Of a stretch of 64,000 nucleotides of DNA, positions 50,781 through 60,048 are shown piece after piece (position 1 is the first letter of the stretch; each line of letters starts with the position of its first letter). Position numbers and translations under genes: made by a program. The stretch comes from Bacillus sp. B15-48. GTDB taxonomy: Bacteria > Bacillota > Bacilli > Bacillales > Cytobacillaceae. The DNA lies in the NCBI RefSeq assembly GCF_016879755.1, contig NZ_WOFU01000004.1, forward strand, positions 124,001 to 188,000, in the 5' to 3' direction. The notes beneath the pieces are model-generated. The model saw only the letters and a list, made by a program, of their open reading frames with translations, was not told the origin of the DNA and searched no databases.

Positions 50781-51902
50781 TTATTTCCAAAGTTTCCACC
50801 ATCTTTTAGAAGTATCTTTGGAAGCAGCAGTTTCTCGAAAACTAACAACCATATCCTTGAAAATTTCATCCCGTTTTTGAATTTCCCCTTGAAATTGTTC
50901 TCTCTCAAGTTTCAGTGTTTCAAGGTAATATTCTCTATCCATTGCTAATTGCTCATTTAAAGTATTTAATTCTGAAGCTGTAATTTCTTTATTTTTAGCA
51001 ATATAGTCAGTTAAGATTTTAAACTCCTCTGATGATTTGTTAAGTTTAACAGCAATGGAACGGATTTCTTCGGAGGTTCCTTTCGAAACTTTCGCAAGGT
51101 TGGTTGTTATTGCTGAGATGTCTTTTGCAGTTCCTCTATTTATTCTTGTTACATTTTCTTTTAGTGAAAGAATCTCCTTCTTAGTTCCTGACGAAACTTT
51201 AGAAACATTTGTTGATAAATTTGCTAATTCTTTTGTCGTCCCTTTTTTTAACTGTATCACTTCTTGTGAAAGATCGGTAACTTTATCTGCTGTATTGCTT
51301 GAGACTTCAGATAGACTTTCGAACGATTCGGAAGTCTTTTCTGTAGCTTGGGCTACATGTTGGGATAGCTCTTCGATATCTTGTTTCATTTTATCTTTTG
51401 ATCTTTGAATCGAGAGCGATAACGCCTTTATTGTTTGTAATGAATTAGCAGTAATATCCTTTTTAACTTCGTTTACAATTTCAGTTCGGAGACCGTTTTG
51501 AATTTCTGTTCTTACATCTTGTAACAGGGTTTGTTTATACGTATCTAGTGCATGAAAAAAGCCTTCTACATCAAAGTCTGATCCTTTATGAGCAGGTACT
51601 TGTTCTTGGGTGACAGCAGGCAAATTGGTTTCGATTAATTCGGAATCATCTTCCGAACGGATGTCCATATGTTTTTGAAGGAGTTCACGAATCATATCCT
51701 TGCTTAAGTTTTTGCTTCTCATCTGTTTTATTTTCTCTAATAGTGTGATTTCCTTTTCTGTATAGAACCTCGCTCCTTGTCTTGTTCGCGGAATAATGAG
51801 TAGACCGTCTAAGTCTTTCTCCCATTGCCGAATCGTTCCCGAAGGAACATTGATTGTTTTTGATACTTCTTTTATCGTATAGGCTTTCATAAATTGATTC
51901 AT
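50781..51902 (-). CDS. MerR-type HTH protein with long coiled coil and 18-residue repeats
   Basis: A 373-residue protein with an N-terminal MerR-like helix-turn-helix (YTIKEVSKTINVPSGTIRQW, then ARFYTEKEI), followed by an extended alpha-helical region from about residue 110 to 350. Within it, residues 201-290 consist of five tandem 18-residue repeats with a conserved GT/NT at positions 3-4 and KE/KD/EE at 6-7. The C-terminus is Trp/Lys-rich (RWWKLWK) and could contact membrane. The domain plan resembles RacA and the DUF3967-type MerR proteins of Bacillus, which bind DNA and oligomerise. AAAGGG with nine-base spacing selects ATG 51902. A DNA-tethering role is inferred. Confidence 0.75.
   Translation of the reverse strand: MNQFMKAYTIKEVSKTINVPSGTIRQWEKDLDGLLIIPRTRQGARFYTEKEITLLEKIKQMRSKNLSKDMIRELLQKHMDIRSEDDSELIETNLPAVTQEQVPAHKGSDFDVEGFFHALDTYKQTLLQDVRTEIQNGLRTEIVNEVKKDITANSLQTIKALSLSIQRSKDKMKQDIEELSQHVAQATEKTSESFESLSEVSSNTADKVTDLSQEVIQLKKGTTKELANLSTNVSKVSSGTKKEILSLKENVTRINRGTAKDISAITTNLAKVSKGTSEEIRSIAVKLNKSSEEFKILTDYIAKNKEITASELNTLNEQLAMDREYYLETLKLEREQFQGEIQKRDEIFKDMVVSFRETAASKDTSKRWWKLWK
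51033..51302 (-). repeat. five tandem 54-bp repeats encoding 18-residue units
   Basis: In protein order the units begin SSNTADKV, KKGTTKEL, SSGTKKEI, NRGTAKDI and SKGTSEEI, each exactly 18 residues from the next. The amino-acid period is strict, while the DNA copies are diverged. Confidence 0.8.
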
Positions 51903-52296
51903 TTTTGCCAACCCTTTCTTTATTTAAAATTTGATCGTTTTCAATGTATAACCATTTTTCATCTGTATTTGAATTCAGCAAACGGGTACCCTTTTTCCTG
52001 CATGATGACAAAAGCTTCCAAAAGAAGTGGCAATTCATCATCCCTTCGCAAAAACCAACAATAATAAAGATGTTTTGACACATATTTACTTGTGCACTGG
52101 AAAAGGTCAATAAACTAGATGAACTCTACAGTTCATTTGGTTAAAATAAAAGTGATAGGAGATATTACTTTTCCTCTTACAGTAGGTTACGCTATGTCTT
52201 ATGCTTAAAAAGCTTATGTGCATACGGATAAATAATCTTTATGTTCGTAAGCTAAGCGGACTGTTGTATACAAGAGGGACTTGGAGGGTGGAAGAT

Positions 52297-53721
52297 TTGG
52301 CAGAACAGAATGTCAGAGTTGAAAGGGATTTTCTCGGTGTGAAGAACGTACCATTGGACGCATACTATGGGATTCAGACATTGCGTGCAGTTGAAAATTT
52401 CCCAATAACTGGTTATCAAATACACGGGGAGTTAATTAAAGCATTAGCTATTGTCAAGAAATCAGCGGCCTTAGCTAATATGGAAATCGGACGGTTATAT
52501 AAAGGATTAGGGGAACCAATAGTAAAGGCTGCAGACGAAATTATTGACGGAGAATGGCATGATCAATTTATCGTTGATCCAATTCAAGGTGGAGCCGGGA
52601 CATCAATTAACATGAATACGAATGAAGTCATAGCTAACCGGGCTCTAGAAATCCTTGGCGAGAAAAAAGGGGATTATTTCAAATTAAGCCCTAATACCCA
52701 TGTGAATATGGCCCAATCGACAAACGATGTTTTTCCGACTAGCATGCATATTTCTGTTTTATCATTATTAGACCAGCTTCTAGAAGTGATGGAAATCATG
52801 CATAAAGCTTTTGAGGGAAAAGCACAGCAGTTTGACTCTTATATTAAAATGGGGCGGACCCACCTTCAAGATGCAGTTCCGATTCGATTAGGTCAAGAAT
52901 TCAAAGCTTATAGCAGAGTGATAGCAAGAGATATCAAAAGGATAGCGCGTACTCGCATAGATCTATATGAAGTGAATATGGGGGCTACGGCTGTTGGGAC
53001 AGGCTTAAATGCAAATCCGAAATATATTAAACGTGTCGTACACTATTTAGCGGAAAATAGTGGTCTTCCGCTTGTAAACGCAGAGCATTTAGTTGATGCA
53101 ACTCAAAACACGGATGCCTATACCGAAGTTTCTGCTGCTTTAAAAGTTTGTATGATGAATATGTCAAAAATCGCAAATGATTTTCGCTTAATGGCATCAG
53201 GTCCCCGTGTTGGATTTAACGAAATTTCTTTGCCCCCGAGACAACCAGGTTCTTCGATTATGCCTGGGAAAGTTAATCCGGTCATGGCCGAGTTAATCAA
53301 TCAAGTAGCCTTCCAAGTGATTGGCAATGACCATACGATTTGCTTAGCATCTGAAGCCGGGCAACTCGAATTAAACGTAATGGAGCCTGTTCTTATCTTT
53401 AATCTTATTCAATCGATTTCTGTTATGAAAAATGCCTTTGGCGTGTTTACTGAACATTGTGTGAAAGGAATTGAAGCAAACAAAGAAAAGCTTCAGCAGG
53501 ATGTTGATCAAAGTGTTGGCATTATCACCGCCGTAAATCCTCATCTTGGCTATGAAGTCGTTGCCAGAATAGCCCGTGAAGCCATTCTTACAGGAAAATC
53601 GGTTCGGGAACTTTGTCTCGCTTATGATGTACTTACAGAAGAAGAGTTAGATCTGATTTTAAACCCATATGAAATGACAAATCCAGGAATTGCAGGAGAA
53701 GAACTTCTAAACAAAGATTAG
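52297..53721 (+). CDS. aspA: aspartate ammonia-lyase
   Basis: A 474-residue member of the fumarase/aspartase superfamily, the same length as Bacillus AspA. Motifs include the substrate-binding MAQSTNDVFPTSMHIS, the region GRTHLQDAVPIRLGQEF, and the signature PGSSIMPGKVNPV near residue 320 that holds the catalytic Ser loop. It converts aspartate to fumarate and ammonium, linking amino acids to the TCA cycle and anaerobic fumarate formation. TTG 52297 is selected because TTGGAGGGTG lies nine bases upstream; earlier in-frame codons would add a poorly conserved tail. It is a single gene; ansA is not adjacent. Confidence 0.95.
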   Translation: MAEQNVRVERDFLGVKNVPLDAYYGIQTLRAVENFPITGYQIHGELIKALAIVKKSAALANMEIGRLYKGLGEPIVKAADEIIDGEWHDQFIVDPIQGGAGTSINMNTNEVIANRALEILGEKKGDYFKLSPNTHVNMAQSTNDVFPTSMHISVLSLLDQLLEVMEIMHKAFEGKAQQFDSYIKMGRTHLQDAVPIRLGQEFKAYSRVIARDIKRIARTRIDLYEVNMGATAVGTGLNANPKYIKRVVHYLAENSGLPLVNAEHLVDATQNTDAYTEVSAALKVCMMNMSKIANDFRLMASGPRVGFNEISLPPRQPGSSIMPGKVNPVMAELINQVAFQVIGNDHTICLASEAGQLELNVMEPVLIFNLIQSISVMKNAFGVFTEHCVKGIEANKEKLQQDVDQSVGIITAVNPHLGYEVVARIAREAILTGKSVRELCLAYDVLTEEELDLILNPYEMTNPGIAGEELLNKD

Positions 53722-53768
53722 CGAAAATAAAAAAATGATAGCTATCATCAGTAATAAACACAATAAAA

Positions 53769-53801
53769 AAGAAGGAGGGAAGTACATCCATCCTCCTTCT
53801 T
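53769..53801. terminator. bidirectional terminator
   Basis: AAGAAGGAGG and CCTCCTTCTT pair around a 13-base loop between convergent aspA and the HAD gene. Confidence 0.8.
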
Positions 53802-53815
53802 AAACAACTTAACTT

Positions 53816-54601
53816 TCACTTAACTAGTCCAAGTTTTTTTAGTCCATTATAAATACCTGAATTTGTGACTGTCGTCGTTTTATGCTTAGCATAAGAAAAT
53901 AAGTTTGGATTTGCGTTTCCCATTGCAAAACCCTCGCCAACTTCTTGGAGCATTTCTTTATCGTTCATCCCATCTCCGAAAGCGATAGCAGATTCCTTTG
54001 GAATTCCCAGTCGATTCAGGAGAAACCTTACCCCAACTCCTTTATTAACCTTCTCTCTAATCACATCATAACAATGATGCATTCCTTCTATATTTACTTG
54101 TGAGAAAAAAATGCCATCATCGAGCGAATATACACCCTTCCCATTCTCAGCTTTTGTTAGTAAAGTCATGCCAAGAATATCATCAATAACGTCATCTGTG
54201 AAAAGACTATTCCTTCTTAAATGAAAGGTTTCATTAAACCTCTTCACTTCTGGTGAATTCAATGAAGTAAAATAATTTTTATTATTTGTGTATAAAACGA
54301 TGTCATGATTGTATTTCTTAGCGACATCAAGGAAGGATTGGACGTGATGAGCTTCCATGGGCTCTGCAAATAGCTCTTCGTTATTAAAAATGGCTAGCGC
54401 ACCATTATAACCAATATAAGAGTTTATGTTTAGTTTACGCCCTATTTCTCTTATTTCGTGTACCGGTCTCCCGGTAGCTAGGACCGTTTCAATCCCGATT
54501 TTTTGAACTTGAGCAATCGCCTCTTTCGTTGAATGTTCAATTGTATTATCAGGACGCAATATAGTCCCGTCAATATCGAGAAATAATATTTTGAATGCCA
54601 T
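53816..54601 (-). CDS. Cof-type HAD-superfamily phosphatase
   Basis: A 261-residue haloacid-dehalogenase hydrolase. Motif I with the nucleophile is LFLDIDGTILRPDN (Asp 8), motif II is LATGRPVHEIRE, and motif III/IV is Lys in VGVRFLL followed by AFGDGMNDKEML near residue 209. The Cof-type cap suggests a sugar phosphate, FMN or nucleotide as substrate. It uses Mg2+. The ATG at 54601 is preceded by AAAGGAG on the minus strand. It is divergent from the Nudix gene. Confidence 0.92.
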   Translation of the reverse strand: MAFKILFLDIDGTILRPDNTIEHSTKEAIAQVQKIGIETVLATGRPVHEIREIGRKLNINSYIGYNGALAIFNNEELFAEPMEAHHVQSFLDVAKKYNHDIVLYTNNKNYFTSLNSPEVKRFNETFHLRRNSLFTDDVIDDILGMTLLTKAENGKGVYSLDDGIFFSQVNIEGMHHCYDVIREKVNKGVGVRFLLNRLGIPKESAIAFGDGMNDKEMLQEVGEGFAMGNANPNLFSYAKHKTTTVTNSGIYNGLKKLGLVK

Positions 54602-54713
54602 AAAACAAAACTCCTTTATATTTATTAAATCATTTCCTATTTTACCTCTTTATTCATCTTGTCACAAAATCCTGTATAATAAGAATATTAGTTGTTTGAT
54701 TGAGGTGAAATAT

Positions 54714-55328
54714 ATGGAGATAGATAATATTTTAAATAAACTAAATGGTAGAAAAGTGGGGGTTCTTGGGGAAAAAGATTTTTTCCGAGTTTCGGTTCTT
54801 CTGCCACTCATTGTTAAAGACGGTGAAACGCATATATTATTCGAAGTTCGAGCTAGTCATCTACGTAGACAACCGAATGAAGTATGTTTTCCGGGGGGCA
54901 AATTTGATGCAGCCGACCGTAATGCAATGGCCTGTGCGGTAAGAGAGACAACTGAAGAACTTGGAATTAAGGAAAGCGATATATCTAATATCATCCCCCT
55001 TGATTATCTCGTTAATGGTGGTGGAACAATTGTATACCCATTTGTTGGGAAGATTGACGACCTATCAATAATCCGGCCTAATCCAGATGAAGTTGGGGAA
55101 ATTTTTACTGTCCCTCTTTCGTATCTCTTAAATACGAAGCCAGCCGTTTATAAACTCAATTTTCAAGTTCAACCCGAGGAAGGGTTCCCATATGATTTAA
55201 TTATCGGAGGAGAGAATTATAAATGGCAAATTAGGCAGATGGATGAATACTTCTATGAATATGATGGAAATATTATTTGGGGACTCACAGCTAGAGTGTT
55301 AACGCATTTTTTAGATTTAATTAAATAA
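54714..55328 (+). CDS. CoA-pyrophosphatase-type Nudix hydrolase
   Basis: A 204-residue Nudix protein. The CoA-specific signature LFEVRASHLRRQPNEVCFPGG is split here at residues 44-64. The Nudix box follows as GGKFDAADRNAMACAVRETT plus EELGI, with Asp in place of the first Glu of the box. It probably hydrolyses CoA or acyl-CoA to phosphopantetheine and 3',5'-ADP. TGAGGTGA fixes ATG 54714. It is alone in its direction and divergent from the HAD gene. Confidence 0.88.
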   Translation: MEIDNILNKLNGRKVGVLGEKDFFRVSVLLPLIVKDGETHILFEVRASHLRRQPNEVCFPGGKFDAADRNAMACAVRETTEELGIKESDISNIIPLDYLVNGGGTIVYPFVGKIDDLSIIRPNPDEVGEIFTVPLSYLLNTKPAVYKLNFQVQPEEGFPYDLIIGGENYKWQIRQMDEYFYEYDGNIIWGLTARVLTHFLDLIK

Positions 55329-55452
55329 ATCTATTTTTAGAATTTAATATGGACAATAGAATTTGAGTGTTCATATAAAGAGAAAATTCTTGCATCTTTT
55401 AACCATAAAAGAGATAATGATAAATAATACTTTAGCGAAGGATGACAGACAT

Positions 55453-56820
55453 ATGAAAGTTGTGAAATTCGGAGGCTCTTCTTTAGCTTCCGGTGAACAG
55501 TTAGAAAAAGTGTTTAATATTGTAGTTTCGGATCCTGACCGTAAAGTGGTCGTTGTATCTGCTCCAGGGAAAAGGTATCCTGATGATATTAAGGTTACAG
55601 ATTTATTAATTGCATGTGCTGAACATGTGCTTGACACAGGGGATGGCGGCGAATATTTTGATGCTGTTATTCAAAGGTATACAGCTATTGCCAATGAACT
55701 TGAGATTTCTAATGAAATTATTGAAGTTATTACTGATAGTTTACGCAGTTTATTAGCAGACCGTAGCAAAAGTCATGACCATTTTATCGAATCTGTAAAG
55801 GCGAGTGGTGAAGACAACAATGCAAAATTAGTTGCAGCTTACTTCCAATCTCGTGGGGTTGATGCGCACTACATAAACCCGAAGGAAGCGGGCCTTCTCG
55901 TTAGCGATGAACCAGGACATGCCCAGGTTCTTCCAGAAACTTATGATAATTTATATGAATTACGTAAAAAATCAGGTATTATCGTTTTTCCAGGATTTTT
56001 TGGTTATTCAAAAAAGGGCGATATTGTTACCTTTTCTCGTAGCGGATCTGATATCACCGGCTCAATTTTAGCAAACGGTGTTAAAGCAGAAGTATACGAA
56101 AATTTCACGGATGTAGATGCAGTTTGTTCTGTTAACCCTGGTATTGTTAAGAATCCGAAAGAAATCCGTGAGCTTACTTATCGTGAAATGAGAGAACTTT
56201 CATATGCGGGATTTTCTGTCTTTCATGATGAAGCACTTATGCCAGCCTTTCATGCTGGGATTCCAGTCCATGTTCGAAATACAAATAATCCAGATGCACA
56301 GGGGACTAAAATTGTAAACAAACGGACGAATCAAAACGGACCAGTGGTAGGAATTGCAAGTGACAAAGGATTTTGCAGTATTTACGTTAGAAAATATTTA
56401 ATGAACCGTGAAATCGGTTTTGGACGTAAACTATTACAAATTTTAGAAGAATTTAATCTTTCTTATGAACATTTACCGTCAGGAATTGATGATATTTCGA
56501 TTATTCTTCGTCAAGATCAAATGAATCTCGCATTTGAAAAAGAAATGTTAAAACGGATTGAAAATGAGCTTGGAGCTGAAGAGGTAAAGATCCAACATGA
56601 TCTTAGTTTAATTATGGTCGTTGGTGAAGGCATGCGCTGCAATGTTGGTACGATGGCGCGAGCTGCTAAAACACTTGCTGATATTGGTGTCAATATCGAA
56701 ATGATTAACCAAGGCTCGTCAGAGGTTAGCATGATGTTTGCTGTAAAAGAGGCTGATGAAAAGAAGGCCGTTCAAGCGTTATATGATGAGTTTTTTGTAG
56801 GTGTACCTGTTAAATCATAA
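55453..56820 (+). CDS. aspartokinase III-type aspartate kinase
   Basis: A 455-residue monofunctional aspartokinase, the length of the Bacillus threonine/lysine-responsive isozyme (YclM/ThrD type). The kinase motif is VVKFGGSSLASGEQ (residues 3-16), the substrate region FSRSGSDITGSILA lies near 200, and two C-terminal ACT domains start at about 305 and 385 and should bind the feedback amino acids. It phosphorylates aspartate, the first step to lysine, threonine and methionine. AAGGATGA precedes ATG 55453. The 124-base leader is too short for a lysine riboswitch, and none was seen. It is a single gene with its own terminator. Confidence 0.93.
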   Translation: MKVVKFGGSSLASGEQLEKVFNIVVSDPDRKVVVVSAPGKRYPDDIKVTDLLIACAEHVLDTGDGGEYFDAVIQRYTAIANELEISNEIIEVITDSLRSLLADRSKSHDHFIESVKASGEDNNAKLVAAYFQSRGVDAHYINPKEAGLLVSDEPGHAQVLPETYDNLYELRKKSGIIVFPGFFGYSKKGDIVTFSRSGSDITGSILANGVKAEVYENFTDVDAVCSVNPGIVKNPKEIRELTYREMRELSYAGFSVFHDEALMPAFHAGIPVHVRNTNNPDAQGTKIVNKRTNQNGPVVGIASDKGFCSIYVRKYLMNREIGFGRKLLQILEEFNLSYEHLPSGIDDISIILRQDQMNLAFEKEMLKRIENELGAEEVKIQHDLSLIMVVGEGMRCNVGTMARAAKTLADIGVNIEMINQGSSEVSMMFAVKEADEKKAVQALYDEFFVGVPVKS

Positions 56821-56825
56821 ATACT

Positions 56826-56873
56826 AAACAAAAAAGAAGGACTGTTCGATGAGCAGTGCTTCTTTTTTGTTTG
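56826..56873. terminator. bidirectional terminator
   Basis: AAACAAAAAAGAAG and CTTCTTTTTTGTTT pair, with an inner ACTG/CAGT stem. It lies between aspartokinase and the convergent small gene. Confidence 0.82.
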
Positions 56874-56874
56874 G

Positions 56875-57186
56875 TTAATATTCTTTATATCGTAAATAAT
56901 CGAAATTTGAGGTTGGAACTGTTTTTATCACTTCACCATTCTCATCAAAATACACTTCATGCTCCTGGTAGGTTTCGATAATCTCCACACCGTTCTTTTC
57001 CTGACTAACTAAATACATTTCTAATGATGGGATTTGCTCATTCAGTAAATCAGTATCTGTTTTAAATGCGGTAACTGCTTCAGGTTCCTCTGAAAAAGAT
57101 TTAAAAATTTCATTAATAGTCAGTTCAATTATCCCTAAAAAGAGTAGGAGAAACAATCCAAACTTTATAATCGTCCGCACAAGCAA
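56875..57186 (-). CDS. small membrane-anchored protein, function unknown
   Basis: A 103-residue protein with an N-terminal membrane helix (IIKFGLFLLLFLGIIEL) and an acidic, mostly extracytoplasmic remainder including YQEHEVYFDENGEVIKTVP. It starts at TTG 57186 after AGGAG with seven-base spacing. It shares a terminator with aspartokinase. I do not recognise a family; the anchored C-terminal domain is too short to be an enzyme. Confidence 0.6.
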   Translation of the reverse strand: MLVRTIIKFGLFLLLFLGIIELTINEIFKSFSEEPEAVTAFKTDTDLLNEQIPSLEMYLVSQEKNGVEIIETYQEHEVYFDENGEVIKTVPTSNFDYLRYKEY

Positions 57187-57333
57187 GCTTCAACTCCTGT
57201 AATGTTGTTTTATACCATATATATGCTTGTACAGATAGATTAATACACATAAATGGTTCCAACATTTTTGTAGTAAAGACGTCATAAAAGAAAATTAACT
57301 TCATATAGTTTACCTCGATATACGGGGAGGGAA

Positions 57334-58260
57334 ATGAACTTGATGAAGCCAAAAAAGCTTAAAAAGGGAGATACGGTTGGAATTATCGCTCCGGCAGGTA
57401 CACCTCAACGAGAAAAGCTTGAAAAAGGAGTAGAATTTCTTCGTGAGGTAGGCTTAAAAACAAAGCTGGGGCGTCATATATACCGAAAAAATGGCTATCT
57501 TGCTGGTAGTGATGAAGAAAGAGTAGAGGATTTGCATTCCATGTTTGCTGATTCAGAAGTAAAGGCGATCTTTTGTGCTCGAGGTGGTTATGGTACTGCG
57601 AGGATTGCCGAAAGAATTGATTATGAACTGATTAAGAAAAATCCTAAAATTTTTTGGGGTTATAGTGATATTACATTTTTACATTTAGCTATCCAAAAAA
57701 GAACAGGGTTAGTGACCTTTCATGGTCCGATGATTGCATCTGATTACGGGAGTGATGAAATAGATTCGCTAACAAAAAATTCTTTAAAGCAACTTTTTGA
57801 ACCGAATCCACTTCAATATTCGACAGAGCAATCGCCATTGGAAACGGTCGTGGATGGGGTAGCATTCGGTCCACTTATAGGTGGAAATTTAACATTAATA
57901 ACAAGTACATTAGGAACGTCATTTGAAATAGATACAAACGGAAAAATATTGTTAATTGAAGAAATCAACGAAGAACCTCGGGCAATTGACCGAATGTTTA
58001 ATCAGCTTTCGATGGCGGGTAAGCTTGAGGGTGCAGCAGGAATTTTGTTAGGCGATTTTCATCATTGTATTTCTGAATCTCCAGCTTCCTTTGAACTTGA
58101 GGAAGTTCTCGAACATTATATTAAACGGGTGAATAAACCAACTTTAGCAGGGTTAAAAATTGGACACTGTCAACCGAACCTAGCTGTTCCGCTTGGAGTG
58201 AACGCAATTTTGGATTCTCGACAACAACAACTTATTGTAGAAAATGGGACATTATCATAA
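57334..58260 (+). CDS. LD-carboxypeptidase (peptidase S66)
   Basis: A protein of about 305-308 residues that belongs to the LdcA/MccF family. The motifs CARGGYGTARI (near residue 89) and GYSDITFLHLA (near 110; the Ser is the probable nucleophile) are followed by Glu in LLIEEINEEPR (near 210) and His in LKIGHCQPN (near 277), completing the Ser-Glu-His triad. It removes the terminal D-alanine from murein tetrapeptides during recycling, or detoxifies peptide antibiotics. GGGGAGG allows starts at 57334, 57340 (TTG) or 57343; the spacing favours the last two. Confidence 0.9.
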   Translation: MNLMKPKKLKKGDTVGIIAPAGTPQREKLEKGVEFLREVGLKTKLGRHIYRKNGYLAGSDEERVEDLHSMFADSEVKAIFCARGGYGTARIAERIDYELIKKNPKIFWGYSDITFLHLAIQKRTGLVTFHGPMIASDYGSDEIDSLTKNSLKQLFEPNPLQYSTEQSPLETVVDGVAFGPLIGGNLTLITSTLGTSFEIDTNGKILLIEEINEEPRAIDRMFNQLSMAGKLEGAAGILLGDFHHCISESPASFELEEVLEHYIKRVNKPTLAGLKIGHCQPNLAVPLGVNAILDSRQQQLIVENGTLS

Positions 58261-58636
58261 TCGCCTCCTTTTTGAAAATGTCTTTTTGTATTTAGGGCCG
58301 TTGCAAAAATTATTTCTCGGGCAAGCGCAAAAGCTGACAAAAAAGCGAAGTTTCATCAATATTTTTCAGTGCGGAGCAAAACTTTTGTCATTATTTAGTC
58401 GTTATCTCAGTCATTGTTATGAAAACTTACAAAAAATGGATGATATCATTTGCTAGGCATTTACTATTAATTCCTATCATATTAATAGCACATAGTGTTT
58501 CTAAATAGGGGGATATTATAAGAGAACTTAATAAAACTGAACGAACATACAAGTTCGTTCAGTTTTTATTTGGATAAAATAATTATTTTTAAGTGGGGAA
58601 TTTGTTTTTGTGTACATGAAAGAAAGGAGAAAAAGG
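58261..58636. other. 376-base gap with an inverted repeat
   Basis: No convincing gene; one 70-codon frame overlapping the previous stop has no ribosome site or family resemblance. The notable element is the palindrome at 58533-58566, described separately. Confidence 0.5.
58533..58566. promoter_or_regulatory. perfect 14-bp inverted repeat (TetR-type operator or terminator)
   Basis: AAAACTGAACGAAC at 58533-58546 pairs exactly with GTTCGTTCAGTTTT at 58553-58566 around ATACAA. The GAACGAAC core is like operators of TetR-family repressors, but the flanking A- and T-runs would also make a terminator. It is 71 bases before the SDR start. Confidence 0.5.
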
Positions 58637-59353
58637 ATGCAATCTTTAAGTGGGAAAACAGCCTTGATTACAGGAGCTGGTAGAGGAATTGGTCGTGCTG
58701 TTGCAATCGCTCTTGCGAAAGAAGGAGTTCATTTAGGTTTACTCGGTAAAAATATCGCTAATCTAGAAAAAGTTTCTGAAGAGTTGGAACAATATGATAT
58801 AAATATTGCTGGTTCAGCAGCGGATATAACTGATAGGGAAGCTGTTGACCATGCGATTAATCATATTAAGTCTGAGCTTGGTTCGATTGACATCTTAATT
58901 AATAATGCTGGGATTGCCAAATTTGGTGGGTTTCTTGAGCTTGAACCGGAAGAGTGGGAAGAAGTAATCAATGTTAATTTATTGGGTACATATTATGTTA
59001 CTCGGGCTGTTCTACCAGATATGATCGCTAGAAAATCTGGAGACATTATCAACATTTCTTCCACTGCTGGGCAAAAAGGGTCTCCTGTAACTAGCGCTTA
59101 TAGCGCATCTAAGTTTGGAGTGCTAGGATTAACAGAGTCGTTACTAATGGAAGTGAGAAAACATAATATTCGTGTTACCGCAATGACTCCAAGCACCGTT
59201 GCTACAGATTTAGCTGTTGAAAATAAGTTGGTTGGTGAGAACACTGAGAGTGTGATGCAACCAGAAGATCTTGCAGAAATGATGGTAGTACAATTAAAAT
59301 TGCATCCACGAGTTTTTGTGAAATCTACTCGAATGTGGTCAACAAATTCTTAA
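58637..59353 (+). CDS. SDR-family 3-ketoacyl reductase-like protein
   Basis: A 238-residue FabG/YwfD-like SDR with full catalytic residues: TGAGRGIG (residues 12-19), NNAG near 90, Ser in [10 protein letters not shown] and YSASK near 155. It reduces a keto group using NAD(P)H; as it is outside a fatty-acid cluster, the substrate is open. AAAGGAGA precedes ATG 58637, preferred over an upstream GTG/ATG at 58610-58616. It may be controlled by the inverted repeat upstream and is ended by a terminator. Confidence 0.88.
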   Translation: MQSLSGKTALITGAGRGIGRAVAIALAKEGVHLGLLGKNIANLEKVSEELEQYDINIAGSAADITDREAVDHAINHIKSELGSIDILINNAGIAKFGGFLELEPEEWEEVINVNLLGTYYVTRAVLPDMIARKSGDIINISSTAGQKGSPVTSAYSASKFGVLGLTESLLMEVRKHNIRVTAMTPSTVATDLAVENKLVGENTESVMQPEDLAEMMVVQLKLHPRVFVKSTRMWSTNS

Positions 59354-59399
59354 TTAAAAGCATTTTGAGTGTAGGTAACAAAATCAGCAAACAAGCTTA

Positions 59400-59434
59400 A
59401 ACGCAAATCTCTTCTGAGATTCGCGTTTTTTTTA
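59400..59434 (+). terminator. Rho-independent terminator
   Basis: AACGCAAATCTC and GAGATTCGCGTT form a 12-position stem with one mismatch, followed by TTTTTTT. Confidence 0.82.
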
Positions 59435-59708
59435 TTAATACATATAGTAGGGGAGGGGAATCTTCGCTTAACTTCCGATTTGTTGGTTTATACGTCATCA
59501 GGAAAGCTCCTAAAAAAAGTGTCCACTCGGGAAAGACAGTGAATCTTCGGTACTAGTATCAAGTCTTAATTAAAAAGAATATCATCATTTCCCCTATAAT
59601 AACAATAAACTCAATTAAATATCCTAACATAATTTAACGATTCGAAAAAGAAACTAAATAAGATATATTAGAATATTTAGAATTAGTAGTAAAAAGGACT
59701 AAAGTCCT

Positions 59709-59754
59709 TGTGGATAACGTTTGTTTGTGAATAACTAAGAACGATTGTGGATAA
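59709..59754 (-). promoter_or_regulatory. cluster of three DnaA boxes
   Basis: TGTGGATAA at 59709-59717, TGTGAATAA at 59726-59734 and TGTGGATAA at 59746-59754 are all in one orientation. Two are exact complements of the consensus TTATCCACA, and the middle one differs by one base. Start-to-start spacing is 17 and 20 bases. No dnaA or oriC gene context exists here, so this may be a chromosomal DnaA-binding cluster that titrates or redistributes DnaA. Confidence 0.55.
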
Positions 59755-60048
59755 ATTCATGTGGGAAGATAGTTTGCGGAAACTTCGATTGTTCTTATTA
59801 ATGAATCAGTGAATCATTTTGTGAAAGAGAGCAATAGAGCCGATCGAGAGGCTCTTACGTTTGTAAAAAGGTAGACGTGTAAGTTTTTACGTCAAATAGC
59901 TTGTGATGTTTATTATTTTGTGTTATTCTCACAAAAATTATCTTTTAATAAGTTAAGATTGAGTGAAGAGAAATAGTGAGAGATTCGTTCATCTCTAAAA
60001 ATAATGGAATTAAGTGCATTCACAATTTTAAAGTAGGGAGGAAGGATT

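Larger units (their letters stand above)
59354..60048. other. 695-base gene-free region
   Basis: It contains the SDR terminator, then no coding frame. A cluster of DnaA-box-like sequences (59709-59754) lies near the centre. The right part carries the leader of the HD-domain gene, with AGGGAGGAAGG as ribosome site. Confidence 0.55.

Noticed and set aside
55329-55452. Lysine riboswitch ahead of aspartokinase
   Set aside because: The gap is only 124 bases and shows no terminator or multi-helix pattern.
58244-58456. 70-residue frame overlapping the end of the LD-carboxypeptidase gene
   Set aside because: No ribosome site, no family resemblance, and atypical composition.
59354-60048. Replication origin
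   Set aside because: Three DnaA boxes are present, but there is no dnaA/dnaN neighbourhood, no obvious unwinding element and too few boxes.
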